DNA of 64,000 bases, from positions 45,441-109,440 of the forward strand of contig JADNRV010000169.1 in NCBI GenBank assembly GCA_015499995.1, read 5' to 3'. Below the pieces are notes generated by a model, which saw only the letters and a list, made by a program, of their open reading frames with translations, was not told the DNA's origin and did no database searches. Below are positions 12,385-24,526 of this stretch, piece by piece. Each line of letters begins with the position of its first letter. Position 1 is the first letter of the stretch. A program made the translations under genes and the position numbers. This DNA is from Flammula alnicola (lineage: Eukaryota > Basidiomycota > Agaricomycetes > Agaricales > Strophariaceae).

Positions 12385-12391
12385 ATTTATA
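12385..12391 (-). promoter_or_regulatory. TATA box of orphan B
   Basis: TATAAAT on the minus strand (CTATAAATTGGA), 41 bases before the ATG at 12344. Same motif and nearly same spacing as at orphan A. Confidence 0.5.
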
Positions 12392-13553
12392 GGCAAATGC
12401 AGTGGCGAAAACTTGGGATGCTGTGAAATCAATCAATGCAAGTCACTCGATTACTTGCAAGCCCGCACCAATTTAGCATCAGGCCACATACTCCGAAAAT
12501 GGCAGGAATAACCTTGAATTGGCAGAAGAAAAAATTCACTGATAGATTCCGGACGCCCACTGAGGCTTCACAATGGAAGGCATGAGTCAACTAAACAGGT
12601 GAGGCTGTCTGTGGTGTCTTGCAAGGTCGCCGAAAATCTTTAGCTGAGTGTCAGAGTCTATAGAAGTTGAACTCTGTTGTGCTTCGGGTGAGTAGATAAA
12701 GTAAAGTCTAGTAAGCAGGCTCACTGGGCAGTTCCTTCTCCGTAGACATTGCGGAGGAAACCTTTCAAGGAGATGACAGTCTGAGCGCGCGGGAGTTCTC
12801 AGGAGTACATAAAGCAGCTAGATTCCAAGCGGCAGGCCAGACAGACCAGGTTTGTGACTCGAGCGCCACCCAAATCGTGGTATCACCTCGTTCGGGGACC
12901 TCCCGAAGCCCTGAGCGCTATCCACAGTTATAAGGCTCAGCCCAAGAGCCAGTAGAGTCAAGAAAAGGACGAGTGAGACCGAGACCACAAATAAGCTGAA
13001 TCAACACGAGGCAGCGATGGCGTGTCTTCCGCAGCCAAGAGTGCCCAGTTTGGTAAAGACGTCCAAATGGAGAACAACAGATTTGGCGGAGTCATTGTGA
13101 GCACTGAGAGGAGAAGAGTCTCCCCGACAGAACCTCGAGGTTTACCCGACTCAGGCGTGCCGTGTTGAAGTGGTCCTGAATGGCTGGAGAATCGAAGAGA
13201 GTCAACATAATGTGGGCATCGAATTCGTAGTCAGGTCAGGGACTAGAAGGGCGAAATATCCGTTGCTGCTTATCTGTTAACGAATGGCGAACGAATGGCC
13301 AGTGGTCGATAACAAATCGCAGTGATGATTTTGATGATGGACACTATCAGCGCTGCTTTTGAGACTCCGCTCGTGTTACAACATGGCATTTAAACAGCGT
13401 AGATTTTAAACATCTACAAGCAATTTATGTACAAGGTGAGATAATGGCAGTTATAAGGCACATGAGATAAAGATATATGAGAGAATGGTAGTGCTACACG
13501 ATACCCAAGGGAACAAATGTCCCGAATGTATACTTAAATGGTTGAGAATCGAT
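12392..13553. other. Intergenic, possible gene relic
   Basis: No intact gene. On the minus strand around 13090-13240 a short open stretch reads like a protein fragment (FDAHIMLTLFDSPAIQDHF), without a start or continuation. I could not assign it. Confidence 0.35.
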
Positions 13554-14945
13554 TTAATCCATGGAGAGAACGATACGACCGGCAATTTTACCCTGGGCCA
13601 TCTCTTCATAGACCTAGAGGCAAAGGGCGTCAATATAAATTCACCGTCAAAAATCAGGAAAGAAAGAACTCACGCGGCGATGTCTGATAGCTTCCTCATC
13701 TGGTAGCGGCAGCTCACGGCGCCTGATGCAGCGATGTCGATGGCTTCGATGGCGTCTTGGCGGTTGCCGACATAAGAACCGTGGATTGTGATGCTCTTGA
13801 AGACGGTGAAAAAGATGAAGCATCAAGCTTGGCATCAGCGGGTAGACCGACAGCCATCAAGCGCCATTTTGTCGGAGATAGTCGACAGCTTGGGTGTAAC
13901 CCGATGACTAGAGCAACAGAAGATGAGACAAGAAGGAGAGGAAGTGGTACAAAACGTACATGTGCAGTAGTGACAATGGCGGCGTGTGCGCCGAGTCCGC
14001 CGGTAGCCTTTTTAATCTCGCCGACAATGTCCTTTGTTGTGGTGAAGTCGATCCAGTAGTCGGCACCGAGCTCCTTGCAGAGCTGGCGCTTCTCCTCGCC
14101 TCCATCGATGGCGATAACGCGGCGGCCCATGTATTTGGCGTATTGGACGGCTGATGAACTGGATGAGAATGACTGAGACGTTTGAGGCAAAACGTTACAT
14201 ACCGAGATGTCCGAGTCCTCCTCCAGCACCGGGAATGACGATCCAGTCTCCTGGGGAGGTTTCACTGTACTTCAAAGCACGATATACAGTAACGCCCTGC
14301 AAGCAACAATTAGGGCATATCAAAGATACTAGGAAGATGTATACGTACTGCACAGAGAATGGATGCGGCGGCATTGCTCTCGAGAGCATCAGGGATGGGA
14401 GTCACTGAGTTGACAAAGGACACCTACAGTAAAGATGAGCCAATGTTAAGAAAGAACGGAGTGCGGTCGACGCACGAGATATTGAGAGAATGTTCCGTCG
14501 ACGGTATAACCGCTGAGTTTGACGTTCGCGCAAGCTAAAGATAGCAAGACGTAAATTGGGTGTCGTAATGGTGATAAGATAAGGCTTACTTTGTTCGTAA
14601 CCTTTCCTGCACTGCTCGCAGTTGCGACATGAATCGGCGATCCACTTGACGCCAACGCGCTGTCCGATTTCGACGGGGCTGTTGGTAGTGCCCTTGCCGA
14701 TGGCAATGATCTCGCCGACACCCTCGTGGCCTCCAATGAGGGGGCTCATGGGCTTGACGGGCCAGTCACTGAGGCGTGCGTGAAGGTCGGTATGGCAGAC
14801 GCCGGTGCAGTGCATCTTGAGAAGACACTCTCCAGGAGCGAGCTCTTCTGCAGACTTGACAGGATGGTCTTTGACTTCCACCTTACCACCGGGGGTGGCG
14901 ACGATGGCGACCTTTTGAATGGTGGGGATTTGGATTGAGATGCAT
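13554..14945 (-). CDS. ADH1: Zinc-dependent alcohol dehydrogenase, ADH1 type (frame-broken as assembled)
   Basis: Medium-chain dehydrogenase that interconverts alcohols and aldehydes with NAD(H), cytosolic in fungi. Seen: catalytic zinc ligands GVCHTDLHA and GGHEGVGE, structural zinc cysteines CRNCEQC plus a fourth Cys across an intron, the Rossmann motif [10 protein letters not shown], and the end [11 protein letters not shown]. At least five small introns. Two breaks lie in the exon after 13910: [24 protein letters not shown] needs one T restored at 13859-13860 (TT for TTT) and one at 13809-13813 (five T for six, minus strand); with both, the frame runs to the stop at 13554. At the 5' end the ATG at 14945 is also out of frame with [16 protein letters not shown], so the true start is unclear. 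Either a decaying gene or assembly errors; the intact active-site residues favour the latter. Confidence 0.75.
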
Positions 14946-15013
14946 TGTTGATTGGTTGAGTGGTGGATAACTGTGGAACTGGGTTGTTTGAAGGAAGGGC
15001 CTGCAAAAGGGCG

Positions 15014-15023
15014 TATCTTTATA
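15014..15023 (-). promoter_or_regulatory. TATA box of the ADH gene
   Basis: TATAAAGATA on the minus strand about 70 bases before the ATG at 14945, followed by a pyrimidine-rich leader. A CCAAT pentamer on the same strand lies about 110 bases further upstream. Confidence 0.5.
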
Positions 15024-15698
15024 GATTATCGGAAGTCTATGACGCCCCGGTGCCCTGACGCACGGTTGCGCGCATATTGCTGATGCGCGAGACAGGGGTC
15101 TGGCCGCGAGACGGCCAAGCCTCGACCATGATTGGCTCACGATTGATGCCATATGGTCCTCCGTATCATTCGAAGGCAGATAATTCGTCGGAAAGTCAAA
15201 GCTGTCAAAATGCGGGGAAACGAGGCCTAGAGTATTGACGTTTGTTCACAGCGCTCGCCATTATGTCTGGATGATTACACTTTTATAACCGTCAGCTGAT
15301 GGCGATATCTGAGACTTCCCACGCGAAACGTCCGTACGTGGACGATCTGGAACGACACTAGCCGATTGTAACCCCGCTAGCTGGTACGGAACTCCAAGGC
15401 TGAAATATTCGGAGTCCCGCTCCATCGTAACGCGCAACAAGAATCTGTATACGATATACACTTAAGGGCCTCCAGGATGTAAGGGATCCCGATCCCTAAA
15501 CGTATTTCCGATACGCAGCGATATGTGAAGTACCGAGTTATCAGCAGACCCTCGAGGAATGGTCAATGACATTTTGGGCGAAGAGAAATGCGTGGTTTTG
15601 TCGGACTCCAAGTGGATGAGATTCGTTGTCATAAATACAACAGTCATGTCGTGAACTTGCGGAACGCCTTTAATTTGAAATTTGAAATAACTTCGTCA

Positions 15699-15732
15699 CG
15701 ATGCGGGGAACGATGCGGGGAACGATGCGGGG
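15699..15732. repeat. 12-bp tandem repeat, about 2.8 copies
   Basis: Unit CGATGCGGGGAA repeated directly. No known role. Confidence 0.75.
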
Positions 15733-16753
15733 ATTCGATCCGAGTCCTTCAAGCAACATCTACTTAAAATAGTTTAAGAGTCGCTTCATTGCCCAGCAAG
15801 TGCCTCTTTTATTGCGCTTGAAATTCTAGATATCAACGATTCCGAAAAATACATATTCGAGTACATTATACACTCAACAATCCCACAAGGAGACATATTT
15901 AAATTATTCAGTTTCCAAGGCCTCGAGGTGACATGAAAATTGCTGATGGGAATGGACTACTCAGACTAAGCCAGAGGAATATTTGTTCGTCCAGCTTTTG
16001 CTCGAAGGCAAGTAACTGGAACGCTACCATTGATCCACTAAAGAGGAGGCCATGGCCTCGTGCGCGTTGCCGATCAAACGGCACCTTGACTGAGTCTGAA
16101 TGTGTGGGTTTGGACACCGGACGGCGGAGGACAACCGGAGGACTCAGGTAAGATCGTTAGATTACCGTTATCGGTCCGACTATGAATAGCCCTTGTTAGA
16201 GAGTATGGTATGTATGTAGTCACCACAAGTCTCGAGCAACTCTGAGAAGGTTCTGAGAACCGCCCTGAACTGCCCAGTACGACTCTCATAGAACTCTTCT
16301 ACATATCCCGCTCACAGACGGTGAGTGAGAGTTCGACCGACAAATTTCCGGGGGAGTTCTGGACAGTGGCGTTCTAGACCAGCATCGCTTCGGAGTCGGT
16401 GTAAAGCACCAATTGAGGCCGTTGTGGCGCACGTCGCGGCACGTCAAGTTCTAGAACCAGGGGACGATGCCTTGATCAATAAACATAACCATCCACGGTC
16501 AGGTGACTGCATTTTTTCTTTTTTCTTTCAACTTTTTGAACGGATCAAAATGGCAGAGCCCCCGTCCCAGTGTCTCAATAAAGAAGAAACATCTCTTCTA
16601 TATGGCTGCATTTCAAAAGTTTCATCAACTAAAATGACTGCATCAATATGCCTGGAAAGTTTGACAACCTAATTACATGATATGGTGGAGTTATTCAAGA
16701 AATTTAATGAGCGCTTGATCTCTCCAAGCCGTTTTTTCTGCAAAAAGGAAAAG

Positions 16754-16757
16754 CAAA
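16754..16757 (-). terminator. Pol III terminator of the tRNA gene
   Basis: Run of four T on the minus strand (AAAA on plus) a few bases past the tRNA 3' end, the usual RNA polymerase III stop. Confidence 0.6.
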
Positions 16758-16763
16758 ACGATT

Positions 16764-16883
16764 TGATGAGAGGGGGATTCGAACCCCCGCCCTTTCGGAC
16801 CAGATAACCACTTGAGAAGTGAGAATGAGCATCGAATGCTCTGGTCCTTAGTCTGGCGCCTTAGACCGCTCGGCCATCTCACC
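16764..16883 (-). tRNA. tRNA-Leu(AAG) with an intron
   Basis: Minus-strand cloverleaf: acceptor GGTGAGA pairs with TCTCATC, discriminator base A as usual for leucine, D arm GCCGAGC...GGC, anticodon stem CCAGA/TCTGG, long variable arm (TCCGAAAGGGC region) and T arm GGGGGTTCGAATCCCCC. The anticodon loop reads CTAAGGA with anticodon AAG. A roughly 40 nt intron interrupts the loop one base after the anticodon, the standard place for nuclear tRNA introns. It decodes CTT (and by wobble CTC after A34 deamination). Confidence 0.93.
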
Positions 16884-18373
16884 GATGGAAAGAGACGCGC
16901 GCTGTGACGTTATCTAGGAAGGCGGATTAGCGCCTACTACTAGTACCGTGGGTTAATTGATAACGTGATTCGTACCAATTCAATTGCAATTCAAGTTGAG
17001 TTGATGCCAATTGCAACTTGAATGATCAATGAACATTTGAACCCCAATCTCCATCCTTACCGCCCTGAAACTCAATCTATATATGCTAGGCCATGGGTCC
17101 ACGCAGTGCGACTTTGAAATAAAAACCGCGCCCAGGAATTCATACACCTTTGGTTATTTCAATGGCAGGAAAATCACCTTACGAAGTCTGCGTCAACTTT
17201 TCTACCGAGAGGATGGACGTGAAGAATAGACGAGCTTGAGCTAGAATTTCGAAATTCACCTCCACAGAATGTGTCTGCATCCATTGGATGTATCCATCGT
17301 CCCAACGTTTATTTATATTACAAATGTAAGAAGCCCATCGAACCCGATTCTAGATACAGAATTTTCATGGGTATGTCGGATGTCCTCCCTGAGGGTACCT
17401 CCCATTCCAGCAAGTATTCAGGAGATAGGAGATTTTACCGTCTATTTTGAATCTTTGCGGTTGTGCGAGTCTATTAAACTTGCAGAGGCGGACGAACTTT
17501 TGAGCTCAGTCTTGTGTATACGTAAATTTGAAGTCCTTTGGGACACGCCGGGATGGAATTCGTTCCTCGTTGGCAATTTTTTCGAAAGGTAGTATGTGTC
17601 CTCAATCTCGCTCTTCCATGAATGCACAGGCTCATAGATGCGGAGAAATTTGGTGGGGCCGTCTTTCCCGACAACCTAACTTCTTAGATTGAAATGAAAC
17701 AACGGCTGAAGAATCGGATCTTGACAAGGAAGTGCAAGGATTTGATGTAGTTTGCACAGTATTGATTTCAAGTTAGCTCCCGCTTTGTCTAACGCGAGCA
17801 TGAACAATTTTAACGACAGCAGTGACAGTCGTGTATTCTACACCTGTCGTCTTACATAGGTCGCGATAACTTGAGCTTTCTAAAAGCTTTCTCGTCGCCA
17901 CTTCTCGAGGAGGAGGTCGATAAAACCATTGCAAGTACGTATATTCTTATTGCGAGATCCTTCTGATATGGACTATGATAATGGACCTACCACTCAAGCC
18001 GAATTCATCAAAAAAAGATAGGTATATCTTGATCTTATCTCTATGATGGGGGCATTGACATTAGAATGAGGGCAACTTGAATCTGATTGACCTGTCATGA
18101 CAACTCACCATCCTCATATGTTTGATCCGGAGTTCGTTCACGCTTGGAAGAGTTATCTGGTGTGATTAGGGGCTTTGCGAGGTATAAAGGCTCGAGAGAC
18201 TGGGCATGATTTTCCTCAAGCTGCGCTTCTAACCCACCTACAAACAAATAACTCAGTGCTGGTCACTAGTAAGTCACCTGTCCTGCGGGTTTTTGTATTC
18301 TTTGCTCAGCGTACACCTACCTCTTTCTCTTCGCTATGGCGTTTACAGCCTTACTCACCTCATTCAAATCAAC
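16884..18373. other. Intergenic, one doubtful small gene
   Basis: A weak plus-strand candidate begins near ATG 17161 (MAGKSPYEVCVNFSTERMD) and could splice at 17270 into a frame ending at 17592 (VGNFFER); no motif and no homologue seen, so not called. The remainder up to the secreted-protein promoter shows nothing. Confidence 0.35.
18183..18188 (+). promoter_or_regulatory. TATA box of the small secreted protein gene
   Basis: TATAAA about 190 bases before the ATG at 18374. The distance allows a 5' leader, perhaps with an intron. Confidence 0.4.
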
Positions 18374-18775
18374 ATGCGTTTCTCAACCGCCGTCTTCGCC
18401 ACTCTCCTCCTTGCCACTGGCTCCCTCGCCGCAGCAGTCAGGAACCCAGACTATTACAGACGCGAAGAGTACACCGAGTACACATCGTTGACGTCAGTCC
18501 AGCCTTCCATCATTCTAACGTTCTTAAAATAGGTACTCACCTATGATATTTCAATCTACAGCCGCCGCGCTATGACCATGAACTGCAGGTCGCACAACGA
18601 CCAGATATTGTGCAACTCCACCCACGAGTGTCGGTCTGGGGGGGCGGCCGACACGCAAGCACGGGCGCACCCAACCCTCAACGCGTACTGCGAGTTCACA
18701 TGCACGTGCCGTCAGCCGCTCGGTGAGATCAGTGGGAATGCGATCAGGAAAGGCAGCCATGTCCATGGGCATTGA
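18374..18775 (+). CDS. Small secreted cysteine-rich protein (effector-like)
   Basis: Two exons, 18374-18492 and 18562-18775, joined in phase by a 69 nt GT-AG intron (GTCAGT ... CTACAG), give 110 residues. The N-terminus MRFSTAVFATLLLATGSLAA is a clear signal peptide with a probable cut after Ala. The mature part has two dibasic sites (YYRREE and LTRRAM) that a Kex2-like protease could cut, then six cysteines spaced C-x8-C-x6-C-x18-C-x3-C-x1-C, and a Gly/His-rich tail (SHVHGH). Only the first nine or so residues after the signal are tyrosine/acid rich. Such proteins are exported by basidiomycetes and may be effectors, inhibitors or wall components; no family is recognised. An alternative upstream ATG in the same frame would mask the signal peptide and is unlikely. 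Confidence 0.72.
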
Positions 18776-21567
18776 TTTGACGATAAATGTTAAGATTGTG
18801 ATTGTAGGCTTTGAGAGGACGTCGCATTTTTTTTTCCAATCGATGCATTTCCTTCTCTATCTTGTGGCGCGTTGAAGCGGATGAATGTTCTCGAGTTTTG
18901 TTATGAGATATGTCAGTCAGTGATAGTAGTATCAGCGATAGGAGTTCGACGTTCTTGCATCATCACTGGCAATGGCATGAACCGGGTCGTCGTGTTTGGC
19001 ATGCATGTAAACCTATTCAAAGTCCGAAGGTCCGCTGAGTCCCGATTAAACTCAGCATATGTAGTAGCGGACCCCAAAATCTGAATTTGTGTGGCGCATC
19101 TGTCAACCTGAAGTGATGTCAAAGGTTGTGTCATAGTACATTACACGATCCTACTTATTAGCCAATAGCATCGACACAATGTGTAAATATATATATACAC
19201 TGCGATTGCGCGATGATGAGCATCGTTCTTCTCAACCTCGTTAGATTTCCGAAGTATTCATTTACCTTCACGTTCAGCCCATTGCCTCTCCCAGCCGCTC
19301 CAAGGCGAAAGTCACAGAACAACAAATGCCTCAATGAATTAGCTCCCCGGCTGACGTACAATGTTCATTTGCAAGAACTCAGTCACAGAGGACAAATATA
19401 ATTTGAAGCAGGGTGAGAGTTCCCGGGTAATCGGAACTTGGTGCTCTGAGCGCCCATATGTCTGGCTCATTCAAATGTGGAGTTATACATTCAATAAATA
19501 CCACTCGAAGGACTCACATCGATAGCGATAAAAACGTAAGGTTGACAAACTTGAAAAGTACCCTCTTTCATTGCAGTCTGAATGGTAGTAGAATTATGTC
19601 TGCGCTCCGCAAATATATCCGGATCCTGGATAGAAGGTTGGCATATTTTTGCCACATGGGTCATTGAATAGCCGAAGAACGTAAGAGCCGGAGCACGAGC
19701 TGGGACCGGTCGTGCTTGCGAGAGTCAAGATAATAAAGCGCTGAACGGACATGCGTGGCCAACAGCCTGAGGTGCCCACTCTACACGCGATGGGATTACA
19801 TGTACAATAGAAATATAAAATGCTCACCCCTGCTTCGCGTTTTAGGCATATTCCATATGGTCATGGAGCACTGACGGCAGTGAAGATCATTACCTACGGC
19901 CGAAAGAAGTAGGTGGCTTTTATGTCCTGAGGCGGAGAAAAGCATTTGATGTCTGGAGTCCGGTCCTCCCTGGGAAACTCACGTCGCAAATGTGGCCGCT
20001 CGTGTACACGGCTCACACAAGACAATAGTAGACATTGACAGTGCAGCGGCTGAACCGGCGGGACCTGAGGAAGACGTCTCGGCTAAATGACTGCTTCTTG
20101 CAAATGACGTTTATAGCACGTCGTGGGCGGCCCGGATGTAAGAGAACGCCAAGAACGTTGGAAGGTCTTCAGGGGTCTCCATTCTCCCAAGGAACGTCCG
20201 ACGTATGCAAGTCATTGTGCTCGTCGAAGTCCGATAGACGGAACGTGTGCGTCAGACTCAGAGGCATGAGTCGCATGACGAAACGGGCAAACCCAATTAT
20301 GTAAGTCAAGAGGAGCGCCACATTTCGGAGGGGTTTGGCGCAGATTTGGGGTGGATCGAGTGGTGAGAAGGGTGACGAAGGCTTGAACCTATGGCGCGGT
20401 GGAGTGGTAATTTCAAGGGAAATAAGGAAGGCAGAATGGTTGAAGAAAAAACTCGGAGGCCACTCAGATGCCGCAAAGAGGCCGACGGAGTAAGGACTTG
20501 CATGCCAGGTGGTTTCGTTGACTCTTCTGAGGCATTCTGGGACGGTGGTAAAGGCAGACTGTGCGTGTATAGTACGAAAACCGGGTGCGATTGAGAAGGG
20601 GCACGAATGTTGTTTGACAAGTCTAGGTCCAGAATCGACTGACCGACTCGAAGGTAAAGACAACGCGCTCCGTTAACGTTCGTGCAGCCCTCCAGGTATA
20701 GTTAAAAAGGTGCAGTACGTGTGGGCTTACATCCGATGTGAGAAACCAGAGGTTGAAGCAGAAAACAGAAACGCCGAGGTAAAGATCTTCGACGGAGACG
20801 CCCCGAACTACGTATTTAGGCGTTGTCCGGGAATGACCAGTCTAGACCATTGCCTCGAGGATGAGTGGGGCCCAATCAGAGAGAAACGGGGGGGTTAATT
20901 TAGACAGGTAAATGGGGCCTAATGGAGCCTGAAAAGAGGGTAGACAAGGATGCCGCGTCGGTTGCCACCTTGTTTTTTTTTGATGGGCAGTGTGGAGTAG
21001 GAGCGAGGTATCACAAGAGCACATGATCCTGTAGTTGTCGATAATCAAGAGTTGGTTAGGATCTGTACAAAGGGATCAGTCACTGTGAACAATAGAAGAG
21101 AGAACGATATATTCAGTCGTCTTCTGGCAGCTCTTTTCCCGAGCTGACATGGCGCAGTGTGGACAGACTTCCCACACGATGACGTCAGCGGCGAACAAGC
21201 CGACAGCACTCATCGGGGCGCGAGTGCGGAAGAGCAGCGAAATAATTGGGTGCTTGCCATTGTAATAGGCGACGGTGAGGATTGTATGTATTGTGTCGTA
21301 TATAAGAGGGAGAATTGGGAAGACATATCAGCCGAAAATGGGATAAAGATTTTGTGTAATTCGGCGTGGAGCAAAATGTGACCCGTGCACATAGGAAATT
21401 GAGAGGAAGCTTAGTCTGCTTTGCTGTTTGTCTTCTGGCTACATACACGACCAGCAAGTTCTCGTATTCAGTCGCCCTGGAATCTCCTTTTTTCGTTGAA
21501 AGTCTTTTCTCCGGCATTAAATTTATTCGCGGTCCATATATGGATCGACGTCTCGTGTGTCTTCTTC
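18776..21567. other. Long intergenic region
   Basis: About 2.8 kb without a supported gene. The longest frame, 20169-20663 on the minus strand, is a Ser/Pro-rich 164-residue stretch without motif, probably chance. The right end carries the RRM gene promoter including a CRE site. Confidence 0.4.
21180..21187. promoter_or_regulatory. CRE site (TGACGTCA) upstream of the RRM gene
   Basis: Perfect palindromic ATF/CREB-type bZIP binding site, about 390 bases before the ATG at 21568. In fungi such sites are bound by Atf1-type stress regulators. Whether it acts on this gene is inference. Confidence 0.4.
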
Positions 21568-24526
21568 ATGTATCAGTTCGACAACGACTCCACTCACAAT
21601 TCCCAGTCCGCGATTCTCAACAACCCAAGAGCTTCCACAAGCCCACCTCCGAAGCCTACAGACGATGCAATTGAAGCAATAATACAGCAGGCAACCTCTG
21701 CACGACCCTCGCCGGACGGGAGACCTCTGCGGGATACGCGAACTCAGCTTTTTGTTGGCAACGTGCGTCTGTTGTACCTCTTCATTGAACCTCGTGTCCT
21801 CAATCTGCCACGCATAGTTGCCCTACAGAGTACGCTGGCAGGACCTGAAGGACCTGTTTCGTAAAGCAGGCACTGTCCTTCGCGCTGATGTCTCTCTCGG
21901 TCCAGACAACAGGTCTCGCGGCTATGGCACCGTGTTGCTAGCTACCGCAGAGGATGCAGGTCGCGCAGTTGACATGTTTAATGGACACACATGGCAAACC
22001 AGAGTTCTCGAAGTACGCCTCGACAGACTCTTGCCCGAATACGATTCCCAGCTTCCTGTGGCAAGCTCCAGCACTGGCACGAGTAGCTCCAGCCACCCGT
22101 CGCTGGGTTCCTCCTCACATCTCGGATCTACATCCTCCGTTGCCGACGAAATCGAATATATGTCACTGTACCACGCGAATGACCCCAGTTCGTCTCGGAA
22201 TCTCTTCGTTGGAAATGTGAGTAACGCTACCCTTTCCCTTTCTTCCTGTCTCGGCAGACGCGGCTTTTAGTTGACGCGAGTTCTTTTCTTCTTTGTTACC
22301 TCACAGCTCCCATTCCACTGTCAATGGCAAGATCTCAAGGATTTATTTCGCCAGGCAGGGACCATTCTGCGGGCTGATGTTGCACTCGGTCCCGACGGCA
22401 GGTCTCGCGGGTTCGGAACCGTCGTCTTCGCAACTGACTACGACGCGGAACGCGCTGTCAAAATGTTCAATGGGTACGCGTCTTTATTCCTCAGGCATTA
22501 GTTACTCTGACCCTTTACTTCTAGATACGACTATAATGGTCGTGTGCTGAAAGTGCATTTCGACAAGTTTTCGCATGCTAGCCAACCTGTGACCAATGCT
22601 GGGTCACCAGTCGGTTCAGGCTCGCCTTCACATACACAGAGTCATCCAACGCAAATCAAGCTGCCACCCGGGTTTATGTATGAATATGTAGCACCTTCGG
22701 GGCCTACTTCGCCGTACGACCTGTTTTCTCAGCTGCAAATGCAAATGCAGCAGCAGCAACGACAGCAGCATCAACAACCTCAGACTCTACACCAACCGCA
22801 GGCCCAATACCTTCACCAGGATATGCTGCAACAACGACAGCAGCAACTGCATTCGCGATTATTCAACCAGAAATCGCCGTTAGATGCGGACAACCTCGCC
22901 AGCACACTAGCCTCGACGAGTCTCTCAAAATATTCGCAGGCGCGACCACAGCCTTCACACAAACCTCCTCCCATGAGTGCGACGACCTCTTCAGGTTCAA
23001 CAACTACAACTACCAGCTCTTCTTCTGAACTCTCTTTACCCTCTACCTCTGCCTCCTCCATATCACAATCACAATCACCCATTCACGCCCAACAACACCC
23101 TCACCACCCACACCACCCTGGCCCCATTACTATTCCTCCTATGGCACCCGTCACGTTTTCGATGTCGCCGCACACGCCGCACGCCTCAGGCATGTCGCTC
23201 TCGCCGCTGCACCACCCAAGCATGGGCTCGCCGTACCACCTCTATCCGTCATCGTCCGCTGCTGCCCATTCGGCTGCATACCAACAACGCCAACACCAAC
23301 ACCACCAACACCACCCGCAAGTCACGCCCCACGGGCTTCCCCCGATCACACCTTCGATGCCTCCATTTACATTTTTGCCGCCACCGTCTCATCAGCAGCA
23401 ACGTCAACAGCAGCAGCAACAACACAACAATACGCGTATCGGCATCATAACGCTGCGTCTTCCACGGACGTTTCTAGTGCAAGCGGCGGCGCTCATCCTT
23501 CCGGCTCTGGTAGCGTTTCCTCGCCCTCCATATCGTACTCTTCGGCTGCTGCAGGCACAACCCAGCCCGGGCGACGCCCCTTCAGCGCCACGCCGAACCT
23601 GCACTTCGTCATCCCCCTCCCCTCCCAGGACTCATGATGAGCGCGCAGCAGCCGCAGTCCTCGCCGCCGATGCACCTCCGGCTGAACCTCGCGGGCGTGC
23701 ACGGCCCCTTCTCGCCGGGCGTCGTCATGTCCCCCGGCACGTTCTACGGACGACCGGGTGAGGTGCCGAACCCGAATCCGTTTATCAACGCGGCGGTCGG
23801 CGCGCCTGTGCATATCCATTCGCCTGGGGCCCATGAGGGACCGGGGGCTGGGATGCAGCCGCCGACGCATGGGGCGCACTTCTACGCGATGTCGAATCCG
23901 AAGAAGGGCCCGCCGTCAGGCATGGAGCCGAAGGGGTATTTCGACCCCATGTACTTCCCTGTGGGTGGAGTGGCGCATGTAGGAGGCAGTGGGCTGGCGA
24001 ATGAGGTCTTGCAGGAGAAGCGGCGCGGCTCCGGTGCTGCAACTGCTGCTTCCGGTTCTATGGACGATAATAGTCCACCTGGCGACGCGAGTATGGACAC
24101 CGGCACAGGCACCTCTGCCATGAGCAGCTCTAGCTCGTTGACAGGCACCACGTCGCGCCAGGTAGTAACGAAGGTGGCAGTCGTGTGCGCGAATTAGAAG
24201 CAGAATCCGCATTAGAACTAGAATCCGCCTCCATTGGAGCCGCGATGATCTCGCGCACGCAGTCCGTGGAGTACGCGAAGACGGCAGCACCTGCGGAGGG
24301 TGTTCCTGAGGCCTTGCACAGGTCGGATTCCGATCCTGCGAAAAGTGGGCATGTGCGGACCTCGAATGCTGCAGACCAGGAAGACGTAGCCTCGCGAGCA
24401 ACGGCGCCGGCGCCGCCGGAGTTGAAGCTGCCTGCGCATGTGCCATGGAGGACCATGGCCATAGGTGCTCCTGCTACGACAAGTACGACGACGACTGCGA
24501 TGATACCACCTCCACCACCACAGTAA
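21568..24526 (+). CDS. Two-RRM RNA-binding protein (Gbp2/Hrb1/hnRNP-M-like), frame-broken in its tail
   Basis: Exons 21568-21762, 21818-22216, 22307-22473 and 22525 onward join in phase. Two RNA recognition motifs: RNP2 TQLFVGNLPYRV then RSRGYGTVLLAT, and NLFVGNLPFHC then RSRGFGTVVFAT. The string WQDLKDLFRKAGTVLRADV is typical of Gbp2/Hrb1/hnRNP-M relatives, which bind mRNA and guide export. The tail is very rich in Gln, His, Ser and Pro. Beyond 23400 the good reading changes frame three times: in the CAG/CAA run near 23420-23431, in the C-rich stretch 23612-23627, and at GG 24161-24162. One restored base at each gives a continuous tail ending PPPPPQ at 24526. The first two could instead be spanned by a GT-AG intron (about 23435-23627). 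The last clearly looks like a missing G. The RRM half is certain; the tail is a reconstruction in outline. Confidence 0.8.

Larger units (their letters stand above)
14946..16763. other. Intergenic region upstream of ADH
   Basis: No gene recognised in about 1.8 kb. It contains the ADH promoter (TATA box at 15014-15023, an inverted CCAAT box near 15129-15134) and a short tandem repeat at 15699-15732. The rest is unremarkable. Confidence 0.5.

Noticed and set aside
16691..16882. Open frame starting MRWPSGLRRQ on the minus strand
   Set aside because: It is the well-known false translation of a tRNA gene.
20169..20663. 164-residue minus-strand frame
   Set aside because: No motif, no neighbours in phase, overlapping frames on the other strand; likely chance.
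22740..22860. CAG/CAA repeats as a CRISPR-like or satellite array
   Set aside because: They encode the polyglutamine tract of the RRM protein.
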